Numbered from the stretch's first letter, positions 8,451 to 17,048 are shown. The stretch is DNA of 45,626 nt from Aphanothece sp. CMT-3BRIN-NPC111 (GCA_019359765.1 JAHHGU010000044.1:1-45626), one strand, 5' to 3'. Numbers and translations: made by a program. The notes: generated from the letters alone by a model not told the origin.

Positions 8451-8512
8451 TTTAACTGCTGCATTATTCTCCACTGAAAATGTACTATTGACAAATATTC
8501 ACTAAACTGATA

Positions 8513-9802
8513 ATGGACTTGCTAGAGTACCAGGCAAAGGAATTGTTTCGGAAGATGGGCATTCCCGTTTTGCCTTCTCAAAGGATTGATCATCCCAGAG
8601 ATATCAAGGGTTTGCAGCTGCGCTATCCGGTTGTCCTCAAGTCTCAGGTGCGTGCCGGGGGACGAGGCAGAGCTGGTGGTGTCCGGTTTGCGGAAAATAC
8701 CATAGATGCGATCGCGGCGGCTCGGACAATTTTTAACTTGCCCATTCTGGGTGAATATCCCCATGTATTACTGGCAGAGGCAAAATACGACGCTGACCGG
8801 GAATTTTATCTGGCAGTAGTGCTAGACTACGCTGCTCAACGCCCTGTTCTCTTAGGCTCCCCACAGGGAGGCATCAACGTAGAAGCGGTGATGCAACATA
8901 TGCAGCAGGTCGTTGTTGACCAAGAGTTCTCCCCCTTCTATGCACGGCGTCTGATGCTGAAAATGGGTCTCCAGGGCACCCTGATCGAGTCAGTCAGCGC
9001 CATTGTGGAAAAGATGTACCAGCTATTTGTTCAGAAAGACCTAGATTTGGTGGAAATCAATCCCTTGGGTGTCAGTTCCACTAATGAAGTAATGGCTCTG
9101 GATGGAAAAATTGCAGTTAATGATGACGCTCTGGGACGTCATCGGAACCTGGCGTTGCTGGCGTCAAAAATGGCTGACCGCAACACTTCCCCTTCGCTTT
9201 CTTCGGCTCCTTTTCTTCCGTCGGAAGCGGCTGGAAGAAGAGGAAGAGTTTTTATTCCAGGGGAAGATAAGGAAGAACTGTTATTAGCGGGGGAAAAGGG
9301 AGCAGGCGCTCAACTGAGGGGACTCAACTGGGTAAACAGAGAAGGCAACATAGGAATTATTTGCAATGGTACCAGTCTGGCGATCGCCACTCTAGATTTG
9401 CTCTACCAAGCTGAGAGCAAGCCAGCTAGCTATGTGGTTGTGGGCGAAGACGCACCGACCTCCTGTGACCCCATCTCGCCCCTACTAGAGCGCGCTCTGG
9501 AGCAAATCACTCAATCCAAAGGCATCAAAGTCGTGCTGGTGAACATTCTCAGTAGCGCCACATTGAGTGGGGAAGTTGCTGAGGTCATTGCCACCTATCT
9601 GCAAGGAAAAGTCAAGGATAAGCAGGTGTTGGGTGCGGCATCTGCGGCGGCTCTCCCCCACTTTGTTGTTCGCCTAATTGGGGGTGATATTAGCTCCAGC
9701 CGTGAGCGTCTAGCAGATTTACCAATTCACTTGGTGGATAACCTAGATTTAGCGATCGCTCAAACTGTCTCCTTAGCCAAGTCATCTGGCAAAAGATCCT
9801 GA
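8513..9802 (+). CDS. sucC: Succinyl-CoA ligase beta subunit (divergent)
   Basis: Beta-subunit homologue of ADP-forming succinyl-CoA synthetase, which interconverts succinyl-CoA and succinate in the TCA cycle. The N-terminus MDLLEYQAKELF, the ATP-grasp segment VVLKSQVRAGGRGRAGGV and LDLVEINPLGV with ALDGKI are all present. At 429 aa it is longer than the usual 388-400. Residues about 222-266 form a Ser/Pro/Arg/Glu-rich insert between the ATP-grasp and ligase domains. The phosphate-loop sequence, usually NGAGLAMATMD, reads NGTSLAIATLD. It is followed after 74 bp by sucD. The intron upstream may have displaced an older promoter. Confidence 0.88.
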   Translation: MDLLEYQAKELFRKMGIPVLPSQRIDHPRDIKGLQLRYPVVLKSQVRAGGRGRAGGVRFAENTIDAIAAARTIFNLPILGEYPHVLLAEAKYDADREFYLAVVLDYAAQRPVLLGSPQGGINVEAVMQHMQQVVVDQEFSPFYARRLMLKMGLQGTLIESVSAIVEKMYQLFVQKDLDLVEINPLGVSSTNEVMALDGKIAVNDDALGRHRNLALLASKMADRNTSPSLSSAPFLPSEAAGRRGRVFIPGEDKEELLLAGEKGAGAQLRGLNWVNREGNIGIICNGTSLAIATLDLLYQAESKPASYVVVGEDAPTSCDPISPLLERALEQITQSKGIKVVLVNILSSATLSGEVAEVIATYLQGKVKDKQVLGAASAAALPHFVVRLIGGDISSSRERLADLPIHLVDNLDLAIAQTVSLAKSSGKRS

Positions 9803-9876
9803 TATTGCTATTACTGTACTAACTCGCCGTCCTAGTTAAGATTAACGGAGGATACAAGAGCGCTTGCAGGCAGACA

Positions 9877-10767
9877 ATGATGAACTTGAGGCCCGACAGA
9901 GTCCTGATACAGGGCATCACAGAACCACTAGGTTCATACTACGCAGTCAGGATGAAAGCCTATGGCACCAATGTGGTTGGTGGGGTCAGCCCTGGTCAGG
10001 GAGGGCAACTGCTAGATGGCATCCCCATTTTCGACCTGGTAGAGCAGGCACTGCCTGTCGTGGGGCGGGTTGACACCACAATTATATTTGTGCAACCTTA
10101 CTGGGCAATAGATGCGGCGCTAGAGGCGATCGCCGCGGGTATTCGGCAAATTATTCTCGTTACCGCTGGCATACCTCCCCTAGATATGGTTTGCCTCCTG
10201 AGAAAAGCAGAAGATACCGGCACTGTTATTCTCGGTCCCAGCAGTTCTGGCATCATTGTGCCGGAAAAAATCTTACTGGGTATTCAGGAAAGTGAATTTT
10301 ATACTCCCGGAGTCGTGGGGCTGATTAGCCGTAGTGGTACTCTCACTTATGAAGTTGCCTGGGAGCTAACGCAGGCAGGGTTGGGAGAGTCAATTTGTGT
10401 CAGCTTGGGGCGTGATGCGATTGTTGGTTCTGGTTTTCCCCAGTGGCTGAAAGCTTTGGATGAAGATGAAAGCACCAAGGCGATTGTTTTAGTGGGGCAG
10501 GCAGGCGGCGGTCGCGAAGAAGCAACAGCAGAATACATTGCCGCCGCGATAGATAAACCAGTAGTTGCTTACTTTGCAGGAAGTCATGCACCGCTAGATA
10601 GACGCATGGGGGACGCTAACAACATAATTTCCTACCATATGTCAATGCCTATACCCGAATCGGGTACAGCCCAGCGCCAAATCACGGCTTTCAAGCAGGC
10701 AAAAATCCCAGTAGCAAAGCGCCCTTCCCAAATTCCAGAATTGGTGAAAAAGGCGCTTAAGAAATAG
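9877..10767 (+). CDS. sucD: Succinyl-CoA ligase alpha subunit, phosphohistidine replaced
   Basis: Alpha-subunit homologue, 296 aa, normal length. The CoA-binding Rossmann part (RVLIQGITEPLGSYYAVRM, GTNVVGGVSPG) and the ligase segment (LISRSGTLTYEV) are clear. The active site is altered. The family motif MGHAGAI, whose His is phosphorylated (His246 in E. coli), reads MGDANNI with Asp at residue 246. The supporting Glu of GEIGG (Glu208 in E. coli) is Gln in GQAGGG. GPNCPG reads GPSSSG. Assignment to the family is firm, but ordinary succinyl-CoA synthetase activity is doubtful. MM at the start allows 9877 or 9880. Confidence 0.85.
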   Translation: MMNLRPDRVLIQGITEPLGSYYAVRMKAYGTNVVGGVSPGQGGQLLDGIPIFDLVEQALPVVGRVDTTIIFVQPYWAIDAALEAIAAGIRQIILVTAGIPPLDMVCLLRKAEDTGTVILGPSSSGIIVPEKILLGIQESEFYTPGVVGLISRSGTLTYEVAWELTQAGLGESICVSLGRDAIVGSGFPQWLKALDEDESTKAIVLVGQAGGGREEATAEYIAAAIDKPVVAYFAGSHAPLDRRMGDANNIISYHMSMPIPESGTAQRQITAFKQAKIPVAKRPSQIPELVKKALKK

Positions 10768-10882
10768 TTTTAAGTTTTGAGTTTTGAGTTTTAAATTCAA
10801 GAAATTTTGTAGTTACTCAAAATTAAAGGTTTAAAACTCGTAACTTTCTTCTAACTCAAAACTTAACACTCATAATTCATAA
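10767..10882. repeat. Heptamer-type repeats in inverted orientation between convergent genes
   Basis: AGTTTTAAGTTTTGAGTTTTGAGTTTT-type units (heptamer TTGAGTT/TTTTGAG) follow the sucD stop. The complement (CTAACTCAAAACTTAACACTC) occurs near 10851-10872, so the spacer could fold into a long AT-rich stem. It may serve as a bidirectional transcription end, but there is no classical GC stem with T run. Confidence 0.6.
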
Positions 10883-12601
10883 CTGTTTTGATGCACTGGG
10901 TAAAGATGGGCGTCCTGCAAACAGTGCTTTCGACACCGACTCACCTGCTCGTCGCAGTTGTCGTGTGAACCGAGCCGCTAACAAAGTCAGCGTCAGCCAC
11001 TGACCCAAAACTGCCAGAAAAACAGTGGTTGTGGTGGCATCTTTGGCAGCAGCCCACCCAAAGGCAGAAAACAGCCACAGCACTGGCATTTCATTAGGTT
11101 GGATTGATAGCAAACCAAAAATGACTGGCGGCAATATAATCAATCCACCCACAGTGCTGGCAGCCCAGAGTACCCGTTTCTGCATCTTCATAAACAACAT
11201 CAGCTGGGCTACACAGGCGTAAATTAAGATTAAATTCACGCTCAGCAACAGCCCCAGAAGTGCTGCCGCCTTGTACTCGCTCCCAGGCCACAACAGTACC
11301 CAAGGCGTTAGGATGGTCGCTGTAATTGCCAAATTCATCACCACTGCCACCAACGCAGGGCTTTTTTCGTCCCAGAGCAAATCCCGGATAAGACCCCATT
11401 TGCGGGAAGAGCGCTTCTGGTGTCGATAACGTGCCCAATCTTGCAAAGCTTGACGGTGCGGACTTAGAGCCGCAATCAAAAACACAAATAGCAGCAGGTT
11501 GAAGACGAGTAGGAAAGCAAAATTCTCGAACAAACCACTGCCTGTCTCAGGTAGTCCCCGGCGTGACTGTAAGGCATATCCGAGGATTGCCACTTCAAAA
11601 CAAGCGGTTAGTAAGTAACTTTGTTGCTTGCTAAAGATAGTGGTGCTCCTATTGTGGAAGCAGCGCTTTAGCCCTTGCCAAGTCCAGTAGGTCCACAGAC
11701 CATAGTTCAGCAGCATAAAGCCAGCGGCACTCCAAGCGCTTGCTCCCACCGGCAGGTAAAAGAATCGCAACCGTTCTAAGTCATTAGCGTTAAAGAAATT
11801 TAGGATGCTTGAGGGTAGAGAACTGGAAGCAACCAAATAAGGCAGGGCAAGTGAAGGGCTAAATAGCATCACCCAGTCTGCTGGAGTATGGGTGACAATA
11901 TTGCTACTAGATGTCATAGATGTCATGGCAAATAGGAACATCAGCACCGCACCGCTGCCCAGCCAGGCTTGAAACCCGCCCAGCCCAGCACTTAATAAGC
12001 CGTAGAGCAGGGAAACGCTGTAGAAGAAAAGGCAACTGGCAGCTAGGACACCGTAGAAGCTCAAAATCAAACTCAAAGGGATTTGAGCCGCCAGCCCCAG
12101 CCACAAATGCAATGGCAGGGCTAGTGCAGCGACTATATAAAGCAAAATTGGCACCCCCAGCAGCTTGCCCGTCAAGATACTTTGGGTCGATTGGGGGCTG
12201 AGGCGAATGAAGTTCAGCGTGCCGCGATGCTCTTCCCGCGATAGGTCACTGATGAGCATATAGGTGCCAACAACCAACATGGCAAAAATGCCAATCAGAC
12301 TCAGCCAGGTGAAGACATCTAACGACCACAACTGCCAGTTAATCACAAAACTACCCGCGGCATCCCGGAGGCATTCTTGGCTGGGATTGCTCCCGTTACT
12401 ACTGGTGCAATACTTGTTATAGATGCTGCCCCTAAGCTCATCAACTGGCAGTTGACCGGCAAAGCTGATAAGTAATAGCAGCTGGCCTACCAGGGAAATC
12501 GCTACTGCAATCGTTAAATTGCGGGGTTTGAGGCGTCCTTTGAGTTCTCTAAATAACTGGGGATTCCAGTCGCCCAGCCGAGCTAGCCAAGATAAGTTCA
12601 T
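10877..12601 (-). CDS. ABC-2 type exporter permease, paralogue 2
   Basis: Integral membrane protein of 574 aa with about ten to twelve hydrophobic segments. Its N-terminus contains LARLGDWNPQLFRELKGRLKP, then EEHRGTLNFIRLSPQSTQSIL between early membrane segments, as in ABC-2 permeases. It is clearly paralogous to the next gene (12628-14166), which shares these motifs almost word for word and the later KQQSYLLTACFE and RQALQDWARYR stretches. With the ATPase at 14292-15242 it forms an exporter. The transported substrate cannot be read from sequence. Confidence 0.85.
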   Translation of the reverse strand: MNLSWLARLGDWNPQLFRELKGRLKPRNLTIAVAISLVGQLLLLISFAGQLPVDELRGSIYNKYCTSSNGSNPSQECLRDAAGSFVINWQLWSLDVFTWLSLIGIFAMLVVGTYMLISDLSREEHRGTLNFIRLSPQSTQSILTGKLLGVPILLYIVAALALPLHLWLGLAAQIPLSLILSFYGVLAASCLFFYSVSLLYGLLSAGLGGFQAWLGSGAVLMFLFAMTSMTSSSNIVTHTPADWVMLFSPSLALPYLVASSSLPSSILNFFNANDLERLRFFYLPVGASAWSAAGFMLLNYGLWTYWTWQGLKRCFHNRSTTIFSKQQSYLLTACFEVAILGYALQSRRGLPETGSGLFENFAFLLVFNLLLFVFLIAALSPHRQALQDWARYRHQKRSSRKWGLIRDLLWDEKSPALVAVVMNLAITATILTPWVLLWPGSEYKAAALLGLLLSVNLILIYACVAQLMLFMKMQKRVLWAASTVGGLIILPPVIFGLLSIQPNEMPVLWLFSAFGWAAAKDATTTTVFLAVLGQWLTLTLLAARFTRQLRRAGESVSKALFAGRPSLPSASKQL

Positions 12602-12627
12602 AGAATTTTTCCTTAATTACAAAGGTT

Positions 12628-14166
12628 TTAGGGTGAGGATGGATGCCCTGCTAGTAGGGTTTTAGAAGCAGATTCACCTACCTGCCGCAGTTGTCGCGTC
12701 AGTTGCAGGCTCAATAAGCCAAGAACGCCCCACTGCCCTAAAAGTGCCAGAAATACGCTTGTCACTGAGGCGTGTTGTAGACCGATCGCGGGAAAGGCTG
12801 AAAGCAGCCACAAAAAGGGGTGTTTTTCAGGTGTTATAGATAGCACTGTTAACAGGATCATAGGCAAAAAGATCGTGCCTAATGTGCCAGCTGCCCATAA
12901 CTGGCGCTGCTGTGTTTTGATAAACACCATCAACTCAGCTATGCAAGCGTAGATCAAAATTACATTCATGGTCAGGAGCAAAGCCATGAGTGCTTGTGGA
13001 GTTTGGAAATTCTCCTGAGAGGAAACATTGTGATGCCACAGCAAAATCCAAGGCACCCAGATAATAGCTGCGATCGCTAGATTAATTGCGATCGCCAGCA
13101 GCGCCGGACTTTTTTCACCCCAAATCAAATCCTGCACCAGAGAGCGATTCCAGAAATTTTTACGGGCGATCGCCCTGGAACGTCGGTAGCGAGACCAATC
13201 CTGCAATGCCTGACGTCCAGGAGACAAAATAGCAGTGAGCAACAAAAAGCAGAAAGGGTTCAACATGAACAGAAAGCCATAACCTATACCCCGGTAAAAA
13301 TCTGCATCAACCGAGTTGAATTCTGTTACGACAAACCCTAACAGCCAAAATTCAAAACCGGCGACTAACCAATAACTTTGTTGCTTGCTCAAGAGCGTAG
13401 CGTTGGGGTTGCGGAAACGACGATTCACGGCTTGCCATATCCAGTAAGTCGCCGTACTCAGGGTAATTATTGCCCAGACATAGGCCAGTAACGCTTGATT
13501 GTCTAGAGGCAATAAGAACCATTTCCAATCCCCCAGCCCAAATTCTGTTCTGTAGGCATCAAAACTGATATCTACTACACTGATGTAAAGCAAGCCGAAC
13601 AAAGCAGCTAAAGTGCTGCCTGCCCCAGCTAGAGATTTAGATTCGCTCTCTCGTCCCGTCAGAAAAGTGATCAGCAGGGCTGCACCGCAGAACAGACACC
13701 AAGCCGCACCCCAGAGGGTATACACGCCCAGGAGCCAGTTTAAAGGCATACCCAACGCTAAGGCAGACACCGCATGTAACGGGATTGCTAAGGCGATCGC
13801 TAGATACAACAGGGCCGGAACTCCTAGCATTTTGCCCAGTAAAATGTTCTCGCTAGACTGGGGACTTAACCTAATAAAGTTAAGAGTGCCTCGATGCTCC
13901 TCTTTGGCTAAATCGCCGATGAGCATATAAACGCTGCCGACTAGCAGGATGAAAGGCAGCATCCAGTCTAGACATCTGAAGACAATCTGCCACTGAATGT
14001 GCCAACCAAGTGTATATTCATCAGAAGCAATCAGCAGCAGGAGAAATTGACCCACCAGCGATACCGCACCTGTGAGCAAGAAGTTGCGTGGCTTGAGGCG
14101 ACCCTTGAGTTCTCGAAATAGCTGGGGATTCCACTCTCCCATTCGGTCTAGCAGTGTGAGCAACAT
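12628..14166 (-). CDS. ABC-2 type exporter permease, paralogue 1
   Basis: Membrane protein of 512 aa, tandem paralogue of the gene at 10877-12601 and 26 bp upstream of it. It begins MLLTLLDRMGEWNPQLFREL and carries EEHRGTLNFIRLSPQSSENIL, many hydrophobic helices, and a cytoplasmic RQALQDWSRYRRSRA stretch followed by WGEKSPALLAI. Two different permeases plus one ATPase suggest a heterodimeric membrane domain. The first extracytoplasmic loop is shorter than in its partner, which has two extra Cys residues there. Confidence 0.85.
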   Translation of the reverse strand: MLLTLLDRMGEWNPQLFRELKGRLKPRNFLLTGAVSLVGQFLLLLIASDEYTLGWHIQWQIVFRCLDWMLPFILLVGSVYMLIGDLAKEEHRGTLNFIRLSPQSSENILLGKMLGVPALLYLAIALAIPLHAVSALALGMPLNWLLGVYTLWGAAWCLFCGAALLITFLTGRESESKSLAGAGSTLAALFGLLYISVVDISFDAYRTEFGLGDWKWFLLPLDNQALLAYVWAIITLSTATYWIWQAVNRRFRNPNATLLSKQQSYWLVAGFEFWLLGFVVTEFNSVDADFYRGIGYGFLFMLNPFCFLLLTAILSPGRQALQDWSRYRRSRAIARKNFWNRSLVQDLIWGEKSPALLAIAINLAIAAIIWVPWILLWHHNVSSQENFQTPQALMALLLTMNVILIYACIAELMVFIKTQQRQLWAAGTLGTIFLPMILLTVLSITPEKHPFLWLLSAFPAIGLQHASVTSVFLALLGQWGVLGLLSLQLTRQLRQVGESASKTLLAGHPSSP

Positions 14167-14170
14167 TGTT

Positions 14171-14236
14171 CAAAAGTTTTGAGTTTTGAGTTTTGAGTTT
14201 TGAGTTAACCCCATAGATAAATCAAGGGGATTGAAA
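14171..14236 (+). repeat. Heptamer array (TTGAGTT) plus palindromic repeat copy B
   Basis: Four to five units of GAGTTTT run from 14171 to 14206. They lead directly into AACCCCATAGATAAATCAAGGGGATTGAAATAAGG (in two parts 14207-14229 and 14230-14241). The second part matches copy A at 4419-4449 and copy C at 44671-44706. It separates the exporter ATPase gene from the first permease gene. Confidence 0.7.
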
Positions 14237-14291
14237 TAAGGACGCATCCAGATAGGGCTTTCAGAGCCTCAATGCCTAAAATTTAAAATAG

Positions 14292-15242
14292 CTAGGATGC
14301 TTGTTGGTGACCCAGCTTGAGGAATATTGTTTCCAGGTCTTCTTGGGTACAGTGAAATTCAGTTAGGGGAACACCAGCGGCAATGAGCGATCGCAACAAC
14401 ATAGCACAATCTTCCTGATTACCAGCAAAGTAAACGCGCACGCGCCCGGTTGCTGATACTACCTCCCATTCTTCAACTAAGGGATGGTTTTTCAGTTCCG
14501 CTTTCAGCACCTCCAAATTTCCCAGGGTAGACAGGAAGATTTGCTGACGGCTGAGACGCTGATAAAGCTCTTTGAGAGGCGCACTTTCCACTAGAAAGCC
14601 TAATTCCATGATGCCCACAGAGGTGCATAGTTCCGCCAAGTCACTGAGGACGTGGGAGGAAATTAAAATAGTCATCCCAGCTTCCTGTAAAACCTTGATA
14701 ATTTCGCGAAACTGCATCCGGGCAATGGGATCTAATCCCGAAACTGGTTCATCCAGCACTAGCACAATTGGCTCGTGAATAATTGTCCGCGCCAGACTGA
14801 GACGCTGCTTCATCCCCCGGGAGAGGGTAGCGATCGCGCTATGGCGCTTAGTTGTCAGCTGCACCAGTTCCAAAACTTCCCGCAGGCGTTGAGTACGGCG
14901 TGGTTCTCGTAAGCGATAAAGCCGTGCAAAATAATCTAGGTAGTCCCAAACCGTTAAATCGTCGTACAGGGGGAAGTCATCGGGTAAATAGCCGAGTCGC
15001 CGCTTCAGGGTAGGGTTACTCTGATCTCGTAGGAGGCGATCGCCGTTAATATAAATCTCACCCGTAGTTGGCTCCTCTGCTGCCGCCAACATCCGAATCA
15101 GCGTTGTTTTACCGGCACCATTTGGCCCAATCAATCCGTAGACTTCACCAGCCTGTATCTGTAAATCGATATCGTTGACGGCAATGTGGCGATCGAATTG
15201 CTTGGTAAGTCCACAAGTGCGGATTGCCAGTTCCTTTGCCAT
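14292..15242 (-). CDS. ABC transporter ATP-binding protein (ABC-2 exporter)
   Basis: ATPase of 316 aa. Walker A is GPNGAGKTTLIRML near residue 39, followed by the Q-loop region RLGYLPDDFPLYDDLT. The signature is LSRGMKQRLSLA, Walker B IVLVLDEPVSGLDP, and the switch His lies in ISSHVLSDLAELC. The C-terminal 80 residues form the extra domain found in CcmA/YtrB-type exporter ATPases. It is the first gene of an operon with the two permeases downstream, although a repeat-filled 125-bp spacer interrupts the run. Substrate unknown. Confidence 0.9.
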   Translation of the reverse strand: MAKELAIRTCGLTKQFDRHIAVNDIDLQIQAGEVYGLIGPNGAGKTTLIRMLAAAEEPTTGEIYINGDRLLRDQSNPTLKRRLGYLPDDFPLYDDLTVWDYLDYFARLYRLREPRRTQRLREVLELVQLTTKRHSAIATLSRGMKQRLSLARTIIHEPIVLVLDEPVSGLDPIARMQFREIIKVLQEAGMTILISSHVLSDLAELCTSVGIMELGFLVESAPLKELYQRLSRQQIFLSTLGNLEVLKAELKNHPLVEEWEVVSATGRVRVYFAGNQEDCAMLLRSLIAAGVPLTEFHCTQEDLETIFLKLGHQQAS

Positions 15243-15443
15243 AAGTGCTGGGGGTTAAAAGTTACAGCTAGCTTAGCCTTTACCTACAGCGTTTGGCAGG
15301 ATGATTTCGGAAATTGAAACAATATTCGCTATCCAGGGAGAGGGTTGCCTGATGTGAGCTTTTGCTGTTTTCCTGGGTACATTTGCTGGGTATTATAGTT
15401 AATCTGCGAGAATTTCTGGAACTTACTTAGATTAGAACTACCT

Positions 15444-16538
15444 ATGACACAGCACTACCGCATCACCCTTTTACCAGGCGATGGCATTGGCCCTGAAATT
15501 ATGGCAGTTGCGGTAGACGTGCTGAAAGTCGTCGGGAAGCAATTTGATATCGAGTTGGAATTTCAAGAAGCACTCATCGGCGGTGCAGCAATTGATGCGA
15601 CTGGGGAACCCCTACCTGCTGAGACTCTAGAAACTTGCCGCAACAGCGATGCGGTTTTGCTAGCTGCCATCGGTGGTTACAAGTGGGACTCGTTACCAAG
15701 TCAGTTGCGTCCAGAAAGTGGACTGCTGGGACTACGCGCTGGGCTAGGTTTATTCGCCAATTTGCGACCAGCAAAAATTTTACCTCAGCTAATTGATGCC
15801 TCTAGCTTGAAGCGGGAAGTAGTGGAGGGTGTGGATATTATGGTGGTGCGAGAACTCACCGGCGGCATCTATTTCGGGCAACCCAAGGGTATTTTTGCCA
15901 CAGAAACTGGCGAGAAGCGGGGGGTGAATACGATGGCTTACACGGAAACGGAGATTGAGCGAATTGGGCGGGTGGCTTTTGAAACTGCTCAAAAGCGTGG
16001 TGGTAAACTTTGCTCAGTGGATAAGGCGAATGTGTTGGAGGTGTCACAGCTGTGGCGCGATCGCATTACCCAGCTAGCATCTGATTATCCCGATGTTGAG
16101 CTATCTCACTTGTATGTAGACAACGCCGCCATGCAACTGCTGCGCTGGCCTAAACAGTTTGACACTATTGTCACTGGTAATTTATTTGGTGATATTCTTT
16201 CTGATGCTGCCGCAATGCTTACTGGCAGTATTGGGATGCTCCCCTCTGCGAGTTTAGGTGCTTCTGGCGCAGGCGTCTTTGAGCCTGTACACGGTTCAGC
16301 GCCAGATATTGCTGGGCAGGATAAGGCTAATCCCCTGGCTCAAGTTCTGAGTGCCGCCATGATGCTGCGCTACGGTTTGAATCAGCCTGTAGCGGCGGAT
16401 CGAATTGAGCAGGCGGTATTGCAAGTCTTGGATAAAGGCGATCGCACTGGCGACATCATGTCTGAGGGAATGAACCTTTTAGGCTGTCGTGCTATGGGCG
16501 ATGCTTTAATTCAGGTACTAGAGCAACCGCGATCTTAA
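15444..16538 (+). CDS. leuB: 3-isopropylmalate dehydrogenase
   Basis: Isocitrate/isopropylmalate dehydrogenase family, 364 aa, the standard length for bacterial LeuB. It oxidatively decarboxylates 3-isopropylmalate in leucine synthesis with NAD+. Visible are ITLLPGDGIGPEIM at the N-terminus, LLAAIGGYKWDS, VVRELTGGIYFGQPKG, the metal-binding VTGNLFGDILSDAAAML, and EPVHGSAPDIAGQ with KANPLA. LeuB-type residues (GLRAGLGLFANLRPAK) favour this over isocitrate dehydrogenase. It is monocistronic here, with palindromic sequence after the stop. Confidence 0.95.
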   Translation: MTQHYRITLLPGDGIGPEIMAVAVDVLKVVGKQFDIELEFQEALIGGAAIDATGEPLPAETLETCRNSDAVLLAAIGGYKWDSLPSQLRPESGLLGLRAGLGLFANLRPAKILPQLIDASSLKREVVEGVDIMVVRELTGGIYFGQPKGIFATETGEKRGVNTMAYTETEIERIGRVAFETAQKRGGKLCSVDKANVLEVSQLWRDRITQLASDYPDVELSHLYVDNAAMQLLRWPKQFDTIVTGNLFGDILSDAAAMLTGSIGMLPSASLGASGAGVFEPVHGSAPDIAGQDKANPLAQVLSAAMMLRYGLNQPVAADRIEQAVLQVLDKGDRTGDIMSEGMNLLGCRAMGDALIQVLEQPRS

Positions 16539-16612
16539 TTTAACGACGTAAAATTTGGTTCAAGCCTCGCCCCACTATGCAGGGCGATAAACGACGAAAA
16601 TCTAGCATTAGG

Positions 16613-16670
16613 CCAAGCCTCGTCCCAAGAGTGGGCGAGGTCAATCTAAAATATAAAATTGCTTGACCTC
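16613..16670. repeat. Inverted repeats downstream of leuB
   Basis: CCTCGTCCCA/TGGGCGAGG form one imperfect stem (16615-16640). GAGGTCAA (16637-16644) and TTGACCTC (16663-16670) form an alternative perfect 8-bp stem sharing bases with it. The two cannot form together. No T run follows. It could end the leuB transcript, but this is weak. Confidence 0.4.
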
Positions 16671-16729
16671 TTGCTGTAATCGCGCTAGTAGATTAAAGTC
16701 AAGCTTAAACAATAGGGGATAGGCAGCTG

Positions 16730-16990
16730 GTGTACACGTCACAGCAACGACTACAAAATCGGACAGACGGGATGGATCTACCGCTGTTGCTAGACCCCGC
16801 ATTACTCAGAGCAGCTAGACAGATCCATCGCACTTATTCAGAAGCTCATCCAAACCGCGTGCAGCGTCCTCATGGGGTAGCAATCAATCGCTTTACTTAT
16901 CGAGGAAAGCTGATTTTTTCAGCAAAACCGATTTTGTTGCCTGAGGAATGTTTTATTCCTTTTGCTCAAATTGAGTCGGAAATATATTAG
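16730..16990 (+). CDS. Small hypothetical protein
   Basis: Open frame of 86 aa; an internal ATG at 16772 (MDLPLLLDPALL) would give 72 aa and may be the true start. The sequence is soluble, with a basic middle (RAARQIHRTYSEAHPNRVQRP) and an ordinary mixed composition. It lies between leuB and the O-acyltransferase gene on the same strand, in an otherwise empty spacer. No family recognised; it could be a genuine small cyanobacterial protein. Confidence 0.5.
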   Translation: MYTSQQRLQNRTDGMDLPLLLDPALLRAARQIHRTYSEAHPNRVQRPHGVAINRFTYRGKLIFSAKPILLPEECFIPFAQIESEIY

Positions 16991-17048
16991 CTGATGGGTG
17001 ACCTTTATAAACTTTCCTAAATCACTGAGTGAACAATCCCAAAATAAT

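Larger units (their letters stand above)
7013..8456 (+). mobile_element. Degenerate group II intron with truncated maturase gene
   Basis: The element begins with GTGCGATTCG, the GUGYG 5' splice-site consensus. About 600 nt of non-coding sequence typical of ribozyme domains I-III follow, then an interrupted reverse transcriptase/HNH gene in domain IV, then a domain V-like hairpin at 8382-8415. The 3' end is placed after TTTAAC (AY consensus) and may be off by a few bases. It sits in a spacer, its 3' end 56 bp upstream of sucC, on the same strand. The maturase is broken, so self-driven movement is unlikely; whether the RNA still splices is open. Confidence 0.8.

Noticed and set aside
8488..8516. 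TTGACA with a 17-bp spacer to TAATGG as a sucC promoter
   Set aside because: The -10 element would overlap the ATG, leaving no room for a leader or ribosome binding site.
11920..12201. 93-codon plus-strand frame inside the permease gene
   Set aside because: Antisense shadow of a membrane protein gene; basic and Pro-rich composition is an artefact of reading hydrophobic codons backwards.
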